NCBI GenBank assembly: GCA_029876055.1
Contig: CM056874.1
Coordinates: 4,154,001 to 4,218,000 of the forward strand
Source: Madurella fahalii
Lineage: Eukaryota > Ascomycota > Sordariomycetes > Sordariales
Length of the DNA stretch: 64,000 nt
Reading direction: 5' to 3'
In this document: one piece after another, positions 1 to 9,014 of the stretch
Layout: each line of letters starts with the position of its first letter
Position numbering within the stretch: position 1 is the stretch's first letter
The notes under the pieces: model-generated
Databases searched by the model: none
What the model saw: only the letters and a program-made list of their open reading frames with translations
What the model was told of the DNA's origin: nothing
Program-made: the position numbers and the translations under genes

Positions 1-1187
1 TCGTCCTCGTCTTCTGAGGGTTCGTCGGCCTTAGGCGCCGCCGCGTCATCCGCGGGCTTGGGTAGGGAGGCCACCATGCTCTGATACTCTGGCTTAAGCG
101 ACCAGTGGTTGGCAAAAGTACCCGTCCGGTGCAGGACGGCGATTTTGTCCAACGTCTCCCGGAGATATGCCTCGGGCTGCGGAATAGCGCCACGGAATGC
201 CTTGATGGACCAATACTTGTGCTGCGAGAAGCATTTGGCGATCTCGTCCAGGAGCTTGTTCTCTGGCCAACGCGTCGCCTTGTTCTCCATCTTCTTCGCC
301 TTGGTGGGTTTGTCCTTGGTTTTCTACACCATGTGTCAGGGAGCGCGTGGCGGAAAAGTAAGCAAAGGCACATACGAGGAAGCCCTCCCATTCTTTGAGG
401 TCGGTGATGCCTTGGGCCGGCAGACGGTCAAAGATTTTGACAGTCTTCTCAGGTTCTTGCGACTCCTTTGCACGGTGGAAGAGGTATAGGTTCGACTCAA
501 TATTTTGCACTGGAGTGCAAACCACCTCATGCTTAACCTTGCCGGCAAGCTTTGTTTTCTCTAGAGCTTCAAGTCAACGCTGTCGTTTGGAACGAACGGG
601 GAAGGGGGAACCGACTTGGAATGGGCCGGCGTCCATACGGGGCGCCCTTCCTGACCCGGTCCGGCGCTTGCTCTGTCTTGCTATACTGCTTGCGCAAGAT
701 GTGGGCAGGTATGCCCTGGGCTAGAGCATTGGCCCTCTCCTTATTCTTGGCAGCGTAGCTCGGCAGGTCCTGTTCGGTGAAGATGAAGGTGTTGTTGACG
801 TCGTGGTTCACGACGTCCATGTTATACTCTTTTGGCAGTCCTTGATGCGCTGGGATATCTGACTTGAGGAGCATTTGCAATTTCTTGGGACGTGGATACG
901 TATGTCAGCGGCAATTTCAAGGCGTCTCTATGGCCGGTAAGACTGACCAGATTCCCATCCTTGTCCGTCGACTGGCGAATCTTTCCAATCTCGATCTCGG
1001 CGTCATCATCCAACTTGGACCAAGCCTGCCACACGTAGCTCGGAAGGCGCGCCAGGTACATGCGGCTGTACGTATCGGCCTCGGGCAACTTGTCGAAGAA
1101 CTCGAGGTCCGGCGTCTCGTCGAGCGCTTCATCCATGAACGGAGAGCCCGCGTCGGGGTCTGGCTTGATTTGTGGTTGCTCTGCCAT
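1..1187 (-). CDS. TFG2: Transcription initiation factor IIF subunit beta (partial, 3' end beyond window)
   Basis: Small subunit of TFIIF, which binds RNA polymerase II and escorts it to the promoter. Exons read 1187-948, 883-616, 560-376 and 323-1, with introns of 64, 55 and 52 nt. The start is the ATG at 1187, just before MAEQPQIKPDPD; upstream in-frame codons include no other ATG. The N-terminal dimerisation region has LPSYVWQAWSKLDDDAEIEI, then KLQMLLKSDIPAHQGLPKEY. The middle has KLAGKVKHEVVCTPVQNIES, and exon 4 holds the winged-helix DNA-binding domain (ATRWPENKLLDEIAKCF, then HKYWSIKAFRGAIPQPEAYL). About 338 residues are visible; the acidic C-terminal tail (SEDED) runs off the window, so the stop is not seen. 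One donor is the unusual GTCGG. It is divergent from the CCCH gene. Family identity is near certain. Confidence 0.95.
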
Positions 1188-1869
1188 CTTGGGATCCTCA
1201 GCCACAGGCTATCACGGTGTGCGAGTCGAGCCGGAATAGTGAGGGTCGAGGTTCGTGGCTGGGGAGAGCGGAAGATCGCGTAGCGATGGTTTCGGCAACA
1301 AAGAAAGCACTGCGTTGGAAGTCCGCCGGCGCTGCTAAGAGCCAAGCATCCCAGGTAAAAGTGGGCCCGCCTGTTATAAAGTACAACCTCCTGCTGCCTT
1401 GCCCACAACAACACGAGCCTGTAGTGACGCAACCACGGCTCTATTACTCGTATTTCGCTGAGGGGCGGTACCGGCTTGAGTTAGCCCGGCAGACGAAGAT
1501 ATTATCCAAAGTACGGCACTGACAATTGTGCCTTGGGCGGTCGGAAGTCATTGGCAGCTGAGGAACCCAGGTACTCCGTACGTAACGGTTCAATACATAT
1601 GGATTGGCTTCTCATCGCTTCCAAGTCCTGATGACGCACCCTTGCCCCCTGTCATCACACCACAACTTAGCGTGCTTTTCCCGTGCCCCTCCAATTCTTC
1701 GCACAACATTACGCTCATCGCAATTCGCTTTTCCCGACCTCCGCGTCGCACCGCATTTTCACACCTCGTCTCGCAACTCTCCCAAATTCTATCATCATCT
1801 GGATCTCCGTCTTCTTACTCGACACTCTATAAAGACTCTGCCAGATCATACGCCACATCGGTTGCCAAG
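1188..1869. promoter_or_regulatory. Divergent intergenic region between TFG2 and the CCCH gene
   Basis: 682 bp between two divergent start codons, so it should hold both promoters and 5' leaders. A TATA-like TTATAAA lies near 1375. An open frame continues upstream of the CCCH ATG as far as 1528, but its residues are Ser/Pro-rich and lack the character of the downstream protein, so I treat it as leader. No RNA gene or repeat was seen. Confidence 0.6.
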
Positions 1870-3421
1870 ATGTCGGCAGAAGATCGAGAAATGATGGAGA
1901 GAATCAGCCGTTTGGCTGGCCAAATCAATCGCCACAAGAACCAGCAGGCGGGCTTCGCTCCCGCGCCGCCAGTTCGACCGCATCACCGTATGTCAACTAA
2001 ATCGGTGCATCATGACCTCACCGACATTGACGATCTTCAAGACACAGCCCATTCGAGTGCATGGCGTCGGACTGGGTTCCCTCACCGCGGAGGCCATCAC
2101 AGCGCGCGGATGCCCGTTTACCGAAACAGGACGCTCGTATTGAACGGCGCTTCTCAGCAAAACCAATCTGGCGACGTCGACTCGGGGGCCACATCGGACG
2201 CATCTAACTCGTCGTGGGTAACGAAACACGACCGCCATTTACAACTGATAAACTCGTCCGTCTACAAGAAAGAGGCACCGGCGCGGTCATTGGCTTTGGA
2301 GCAGACGCGGCGGCAAAAACTTGCCCTCAGAAACAAACAGGAACGAGCTAAACTGATCAGTCATCTCACTCGCATGGTGGATAGCGGGGATTTCGGGCCA
2401 GCTAATCGGCAGACTACATCCGGCAAGTACGAGATCGCTGTGCAGGGCGTCCGCTTCGTCGTCTCCAAGAACGGCAGCAAACTTGTCAAAGTTCCAGGTT
2501 CGTCAGGACGATGGGCGAGGCCTACGCAGGAGACTCACGCGAGCGCAGGTGATGGCAACTCGGCAAAAGCGACTCCCAAGATGGCCGTCATCGGAGGCGT
2601 CAAGTTCTACCGAAGTAAAAACGGCAACCTGTACCGCCACGGGATTGTGAAGGCGCAGCGGTATGTCTCCCGGCACAGTTTGGCCTGGCAACTGACTCCA
2701 GCATCTTGCAGGCAATCGGGCACCGTCAAGAAGGTCGACGTGCCTTGCAAACAATTTTCCATGACGGGTAACTCCTTTTTTTCTCGACCGACGCCCCGGA
2801 CCGCGTCGAACCGACCGGGTTTCGGTAAGCCAGCGCATACTCACTGACGGGGATACAGGTTCCTGCACCCAAGGCCCTCGGTGCCGCTACGTACACGACC
2901 CGCACAAGGTCGCTATCTGCAAGGACTTCTTACAACACGGCAGCTGCCCCAGCGGCGAGCACTGCGATCTCTCGCATGACCCTACCCCCGAACGAACCCC
3001 GACTTGCTTGCATTTTGCCCGAGACAGTTGCACCAAGTCTGACTGCAAATATGCTCACATGAAAGTGTCACCAGCAGCTCCGGTGTGCCGGGCCTTTGGC
3101 TTCTACGGCTACTGCGACAAGGGCGCCAGCTGCCCGGACCGCCACGTTTTCGAATGCCCAGACTTTAGCAACACGGGGATCTGTAAGATCAGGGGGTGTA
3201 AACTGCCGCACCGCGAGAGGGCAAGCGTCCTCCGGCGTGGAGCGAGCAGCAGAGACACGGCGAGCATGGAAGACGACGAGATGGAAGACCTCTCGAGCGA
3301 TGAAGACGGCGAGTCTATCGACAGCGACGACGTAGACTCGGACGAGGTGGACGAGTTCATCGGCCAAGATGAGACGGGTGGTCTCGACTTCACAGAGCAG
3401 AGGGACTTCATCGAACTATGA
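1870..3421 (+). CDS. CCCH-type zinc finger protein (ZC3H3-like, five fingers)
   Basis: Probable nuclear RNA-binding protein of 469 aa. Exons 1870-2660, 2712-2767 and 2859-3421. The start ATG (MSAEDREMMERISRLAGQIN) is chosen because family-like sequence begins there. Five consecutive CCCH fingers start at about residue 276: CKQFSMTGSCTQGPRCRYVH (C-x8-C-x5-C-x3-H), then CKDFLQHGSC, CLHFARDSC, CRAFGFYGYC and CPDFSNTGIC units. Before them is a duplicated motif, GVRFVVSKNGSKL and GVKFYRSKNGNLY, which I associate with ZC3H3-type proteins. The C-terminal 50 residues are acidic (EDLSSDEDGESIDSDD). The introns cut the finger region, and only splicing completes finger 1, which supports the model. ZC3H3 relatives act in mRNA export and polyadenylation; the exact orthology here is inferred. 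Confidence 0.9.
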
Positions 3422-3908
3422 TGCTGCAACCCTTGGGAGCTCTGTCTTAACACGTTCATCTCTTACTTGCATCGCCTATTGGCATTGATACCCTTTGCAT
3501 TCTAGCAGCCGTCCGAGGAATCGCCGGAGTTGCCCACATGGGGCGCGTGGCGTAAAACGTTTTAACGGCCCAACGAGGCCGTTCTTGGCCCGACGGCGTC
3601 AAAACCATGTTAGGATATAGACGAAGAAGTAACGTTTAGCCTCGGTAGAGGATTTTAATGAAGAAGCATGTAATGAGTTCGGCATATCTGCACGTATGTG
3701 GCACGACACTCCCGGGTGTTTTACTGTGTGCATCGCACCACGACCATCTCGCGTGTCGTTCAAGGGGATCCATAGTTTGCCGCCCCGGCAATAAAGTGCA
3801 GGCGGGTTCGGTACTGGTGTGGAAGCTGGCCAAAGCCTGACCCGAGTTCAACCCAAGTCTGCACCACGAGTACCCTGCATACGAGGCGCGTTATTGGCAT
3901 ACCCGACC

Positions 3909-4121
3909 TCATCCACGTAACTTCTCGAATACCTGGGCTTGTTCCAGGCTGTTTCGTTTGGCCATATATCTCGACTGAGAATGTAAAGGAAGGAAGACGG
4001 GGAAGTGGCGGAAGATGGATAGGAGAACGATAGCCAGAAAGAACAAGACAGCCGAGAGGTAAACTGGAAACAGAATGCAATAGTGCATTGAATTTCCAGG
4101 TTGTGCTTGCTGGGCAACCAT
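3909..4121 (-). CDS. Doubtful small membrane protein ORF (70 aa)
   Basis: Not recognised. From the ATG at 4121 the frame gives MVAQQAQPGNSMHYC followed by a strongly hydrophobic run of about 25 residues (CILFPVYLSAVLFFLAIVLL and on), then a polar, basic tail ending KLRG. One transmembrane helix would be expected. A possible donor (CAG|GTATTC) lies near the end, so the real protein could continue in another exon. The codons use C or G at the third position only moderately. It stands alone between two plus-strand genes, and chance cannot be excluded. Confidence 0.28.
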   Translation of the reverse strand: MVAQQAQPGNSMHYCILFPVYLSAVLFFLAIVLLSIFRHFPVFLPLHSQSRYMAKRNSLEQAQVFEKLRG

Positions 4122-4872
4122 GCTAAACAACCTTGTGGAGTATTGGACCGTCTCAAGATGTGTCGATCACGAGGCGGGGATAAAGGGGCAAAGAGGATTG
4201 TTACCAGCGACTCGGTAACGATTTTCCACCGACATGCCCGCCCCGCACCCCCAACTCTCCTCAACGTCTTTGCTTGTCTATTCCGCTACTGAACTCCACT
4301 CGCACGTTCTCCGCACTCACGTGGCATGGAGGGGAGCTCCGGCACATCAGATGGTTTGATACAGACTCTCATTGACAGCAGTGCCGGGGCGCCGACCAAG
4401 CCGGAGATGGAGGAATGAGATGCCGTCCCACGCCCTAGATTCCCTGCTCGCTCATGCAGCCCCCTGCAGTCCACTACGACCGTACGTGCCGGCTATGCGT
4501 CACCGATAGCATTACTATTAGATCCCCGTGCTGAGTGTACTCTCTTGGAGGGGTAAGAAACCCAAGCTAAGCGTTGGCCCAGTGATCCAGTGGTCCAGCG
4601 ACTGGCTGCTAGAGCGCTGTTCCGTCCGGTTAGCTCTCTGGGTTTGTGTAGCGTCAGGGGTGTGCCGGGCCTGCTCTAGCCGACCTTAACTGCTTCTCCG
4701 CTTGGAGTATCGGGTGCCACTTTGACGCGTGCACCAACGTTCCGGAACCTGCCGTATTGCATCCCGGCAGCTGGTCGAACGAGTAGGTGGGTATTAGCCG
4801 GGCATTTGCTTCAGTATGGTCCGCCACGGGCCAACGTGTGGTAGTGATGGCCAGGGGCCCCGGGAGTGGTGT

Positions 4873-4879
4873 TATATAA
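4873..4879 (+). promoter_or_regulatory. TATA box upstream of the BVMO gene
   Basis: TATATAA about 165 bp before the monooxygenase ATG, followed by a pyrimidine-rich leader. The distance is plausible for a fungal core promoter. The assignment is by position only. Confidence 0.45.
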
Positions 4880-5043
4880 GTAGTAAGGTAAGGATTATGG
4901 CTCCAAGTCGAGTGCCTTTCCCATCACTACTCAACCACCTGCCCTTATTGTTGCATACACCGTCCTCGGCCCACCCTAGCCTCCAAGAAATTATAAGCTG
5001 TGGTTAGCAACATAGTGCGAGGCTAGAGCATCTATTGAAGGTG

Positions 5044-7126
5044 ATGGCAGCTGTAAATGGGCATTCCAATGAACATGATGGACGGAAGTTCGTTCTGAAA
5101 GATGTTCCCGTTGAGAATTTGAGACCACTCAAAGTGGTCGTCGTCGGCGCTGGTTTCTCTGGCATCCTAGCTGCCATCAGAATCCCAGAGAGACTGAGGA
5201 ATGTGGAACTGGTCGTCTATGAGAAGAGTGAACGTGTCGGGGGAGTCTGGTGGCTGAACAAGTATCCCGGTATGTGCAATAATGCCGGTAACACAATGGG
5301 AGGGGATGCTGACTCGGAACCCAAGGCGTTGCTTGCGATATTCCATGTAGGTGCCCTTGCGCAGAAGCTTGGTCAGTAATTCTAACCCATGCGGCAAAGC
5401 TCACTCCTACCAATACACTTTTGCCCCCAATCCACATTGGAGCAACCTTTACGCCCCTGGGAGCGAGATACAGCAGTATCTCGAGGGTGTGGCCGAGAGA
5501 TTTGGAGCAACCAGGTTCATCAAGACGTCGCACAAGGTTGAGCATTGTGAATGGGATGATAGCCAAAAGAAATGGTCGGGTTCGCTACTCCATCCGCTCC
5601 CGTGCTGCTAGACTGACGGGGTGCTAGGAAGATCAAGGTCCGAAATCTCATTACGGGAGAGACGTTGGAGGACGCGGCAAACGTTCTAGTAACTGCGCGG
5701 GGGCAGCTCAACGATATGTCGTGGCCCGACATACCCGGCCTCAACAATTTCCAGGGAAAGATTATGCATTCGGGGGACTGGGATACGACGTAGGACTCGA
5801 TATCTTGGGAGGGTGGAAGCCTCTAACTGACGTCTATTTAGCTACGACCTCCGCAACAAGAAGATCGGCATAATAGGCAACGGCTCAAGCGCCATCCAGA
5901 TCATCCCCAGCCTGCAAAAGGTCGAGGGCGCCTCCCTGACCTGCTTCATGCGCTCCCCAACATGGATATCTTCGGCGTTTGGAGACTCGGGCATGGTTGA
6001 TCTGGGCCTGGACCCCGCAAACACAGACTGTACGCTGGCCCTTCCCCCCCGTATGTTAGTCCCTTGCACTAATCATCCAAACAAAGTCTCTGAAGAACAA
6101 CGCCGCACCCTGGCCACCGACCCGGTTAAGTTCCTCGAATTCCGCAAAGTATTCGAATCCGGAGGCAACTTGATCCAGGATAGCACTATCCTCGGCACGG
6201 AAATGCAAAAGGCCTTGCAGTCTGACTTCCACAAAGCCATGCATGACAAACTGCAAACCCGCCCCGATCTATTAGCCCTGCTCATCCCATCCTTTGCCCC
6301 GGGTTGCCGCCGTCTCACACCGGGGAAAGGCTTCCTCGAATCCCTGCTCGCCCCCAACGTCTCCGTAGTCAGCAACCCAATCCAGCGCATCACCTCTTCC
6401 GGAGTAGACGTAGCTACCGTCGCTATCGTCACTACCGCCGCCTCCCCCTCCTCCTCCTCCTCCTCCTCCTCAGAGCCCGACACTAGCATCCCCTTGGACG
6501 TCCTCATCTGCGCGACGGGGTACAACGTGTCGTCGGCGCCGCCGTTCCCGATCCTCGGGCGGGGGGGTTTGTCGCTCGCGGCGCGGTGGTCCGAGCGCCC
6601 GGAGACGTACCTCTCGCTGGCCGTGGACGGCTTCCCCAACCTGCTGATGATGTTCGGCCCCAACTCGGCCATCGGCTTCGGCAGCCTGACCAAGATGCTC
6701 GAGGCCGAGGCCGACTACGTCGTGGCGGCCGTCCGCAAGCTGCAGAAGGAGGACTACGCGGCCATGGAGCCCCGGCCGGAGCGGGTGCGCGACTTCGGCG
6801 CCTACGTCGACGCCTACTTCGCCCGGACCGTCTACGTCGGCGCCTGCAGGAGCTGGTACCGCCGGGGCGACAGGATCGTGGGCCTGTGGCCGGGCTCGAC
6901 GCTGCACGCGCTGGAGGCGCTGAGGGCGCCGAGGTGGGAGGATTGGAACTATGAGAGTGTGGACGGTGGGGAGGGGAATAAGTTGAGATGGCTGGGGAAC
7001 GGCTCCAGCGTTACCCAGATAGATGGGGACCCATCGTGGTATATCAATCCTGATGAGGTGGAGGTGCCGGTGGAGGGGACGCCTGAGAAGAATCCGAAGT
7101 ACAAGGCACGGCCGTGGTCGTATTGA
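5044..7126 (+). CDS. FAD/NADPH-dependent Baeyer-Villiger-type monooxygenase
   Basis: Flavoprotein monooxygenase expected to insert oxygen into ketones, or oxidise related substrates, using NADPH and O2; the substrate is unknown. Exons 5044-5269, 5326-5346, 5400-5574, 5628-5789 and 5842-7126 give 622 aa. FAD-binding GAGFSG is at residues 35-40. The type I BVMO fingerprint FxGxxxHxxxW[P/D] is seen as FQGKIMHSGDWD (about 182-193). The NADPH site GIIGNGSSAIQ follows. The 21-nt exon 2 restores YPGVACDIPSHSYQYTF, conserved in the family; both flanking introns end in AAG and contain CTGAC or CTAAC. A 36-nt in-frame candidate intron (6051-6086) may or may not be spliced out (610 aa if removed). A Ser run is encoded by a TCC repeat. 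It stands alone, with no biosynthetic cluster around it. Confidence 0.9.
6447..6470 (+). repeat. (TCC)n trinucleotide repeat within the BVMO coding region
   Basis: Perfect trinucleotide run encoding a poly-serine stretch between the catalytic core and the C-terminal NADPH/FAD region of the monooxygenase. Repeat-length changes would keep the frame. Confidence 0.85.
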
Positions 7127-7404
7127 AATCCCGTCTTCTTTTCTGTGAGGTTGTGGAGCGGGAGGTGTCCAACACCTGGTTTGACTTGCAATGTTTTGTT
7201 ATGTTTATCGTCGGCTCGTCCCACCCGAGTTTATCGTGGTGGTTCAAGTGTGAAGTAAATCTGCAGCGTCACAAATCGCACCTAGGATCACAACCAACTT
7301 TGCTGCATTCGCATACGCGAGCTACCCCGGTTTTTAGTTTAGGCCCATACACGCCATGGCCACGTAATCCCAACGCCATGCGCGCAAAACGATGTTGAAG
7401 TGTT

Positions 7405-8610
7405 TTAGCTCCCAACCTTGAAGGTCCTCCCGCTTGCCGTCTTGCGCTCCTTCTCTTCGTTGTCTGGCCTTGCTCTGCGGAGGACTGCAACGCTGTTAGA
7501 ATTGAGAGGTGGCAGGCCAGGCACAGCTGCTTACCCTGGAGGAAGTCCGCTGTCCGCCGTCGCATACGAGAGTGAATATATGCCTTGGGTTGGAGATAGG
7601 TTAGATACACATATACATCCGCATTAGGCGTGAGTTAATATACCTTGGAAGCCTTGATGTGGTAGTGGAAGTAGTCGCGGAAGGTCTGAATGTGCGAGAT
7701 GACGTCGGGCATCCGCTGGGGGGTGAGATGTCGGGTGAAGAGGACTGCCGTTGTCAGCACATACACAACATAGCACATCTTCACCACCGTCCACATACCA
7801 AAAGTAACATAACCAATCTCGCCAGTGCCGGTGTTCTTCACGCCCGGAACGCCCTGCAACTCCAGGGGAGGATCATTACGGAACAGCACCTGGGGCGCAT
7901 TCTGAATTGCTCGTCGCCGCGCGTCGACGAACTCTTGAATAAAGACCTTGCCAAATACGCGATCCGTCTCTTCCCTGAAGACGGTGCTGAAGATGACGGT
8001 GACGCGGTCGTGGCTGGCCTTGACATAGATGGCCTCCTCCTCACGGTAGTGGATCGCCTTGACCTCGCCGCCCTCGCGCACGCCCTGCGGCGCTTCCTCG
8101 GATGTGAATTTGGACGCCTCCTGCTTCAGGCGGTAGTGCTCCTCGTAGGCCTGCTCAAAGGGGGCGGCCATGGCGTTGCGCTTCAGCAGGGAGATTTTCT
8201 TGACCAGCTCGTCCCGTGCCTCCTTGTCTGCGGGTAGATTCTCCAAATCCACCACAATCGAAAAATCATAGCCCGGCTCCGGGGGGACAACGTAGGGCCC
8301 GTACTCGCGGCTCAGCACCTCCTCGGCGCCGTACCGCACGAGATCCTGGAAGCAGCGGATCTGGATCGACACCATGATCTTGGTCTTAGTCTCGGGCGTC
8401 GAGATGTGGAAGATGACGCCGTCAAAGTCGGATACGGTCTGGTCGATGGACACGGGCGGCGCCCTTGTGCGGAGATGTCAGCTTGTGTCGAGGGGGGAGG
8501 GGGGGGGGGGAGCGGAGCGGTTGATTTCTGTGCGCATTGTAGACTCACCCAGAGAAGCGCTCCGTGAGCACCGACTGTATCAGCACATTTTGGTAGTCGA
8601 GCAGCAGCAT
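7405..8610 (-). CDS. ARC35: Arp2/3 complex 34-kDa subunit (ARPC2/Arc35)
   Basis: Structural core subunit of the Arp2/3 complex, which nucleates branched actin at endocytic patches and hyphal tips. Five exons: 8610-8549, 8463-7799, 7744-7644, 7583-7535 and 7484-7405; 318 aa, normal for the family. The start is MLLLDYQNVLIQSVLTERF. Family blocks include APPVSIDQTVSDFDGVIFHI, YGPYVVPPEPGYDFSIVVDL, GYVTFVLFTRHLTPQRM (completed only by splicing), FRDYFHYHIKASKAYIHSRM and the basic tail RARPDNEEKERKTASGRTFK. Intron 1 carries a long C tract on the sense strand (a G run at about 8495-8510 on the plus strand). It converges with the BVMO gene and diverges from UTP12. Confidence 0.97.
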
Positions 8611-9014
8611 CTTGAATGCAGTCCCCTGCCTCAATCGTGTGGTTGACGGTTGCGGTGGTGTCGTCGGCAGCTGTAGTGGGGCCGCGAATGAGTGGCAGTG
8701 GGCGGGTTGGGAAGCTGACGTTGCGGCGGGCAGGGAAGCCAGCCAAGGCCGAGGCGCCCTGACAAGGCCCCGGACCCCTGAAGCCTGCCCCGCATCTTCA
8801 ATCATCGGATCTGAGCCAGCCACAGTTCAACCCACTTAGAGCTGCCTTTTGGTGTGGCTGGTAATGATCGTTGCTTATCTTATCGCAATCCAAAAAAAAA
8901 GTTCTGGGAATGGCAAGCACATGCCGCCCTTCACCACGCGCCAGGACGCATTGAGACGGCTTCGAGGCGTGCGCTTGCAATCAGGCTGCAAAGTGACAGT
9001 CGCCCATCGCCAAT
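8611..9014. promoter_or_regulatory. Divergent promoter region ARC35/UTP12
   Basis: 404 bp between the two start codons. It includes an A9 tract near 8889. An open frame runs into this region from the UTP12 exon, but the true UTP12 start lies after it (see UTP12). No other feature was seen. Confidence 0.6.

Larger units (their letters stand above)
3422..5043. other. Intergenic region, CCCH gene to BVMO
   Basis: About 1.6 kb after the CCCH stop and before the monooxygenase. It holds the CCCH 3' UTR, one doubtful small membrane ORF on the minus strand (3909-4121) and, at the right end, a TATA box and leader for the monooxygenase. No other coding signal was recognised. Confidence 0.5.

Noticed and set aside
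1528..1869. Upstream extension of the CCCH protein by 114 residues
   Set aside because: The extra residues are Ser/Pro-rich with no family character; the ATG at 1870 has a good context and starts the recognisable protein.
5260..5400. Frameshift or pseudogene in the monooxygenase
   Set aside because: The apparent break disappears once two introns and a 21-nt exon are recognised.
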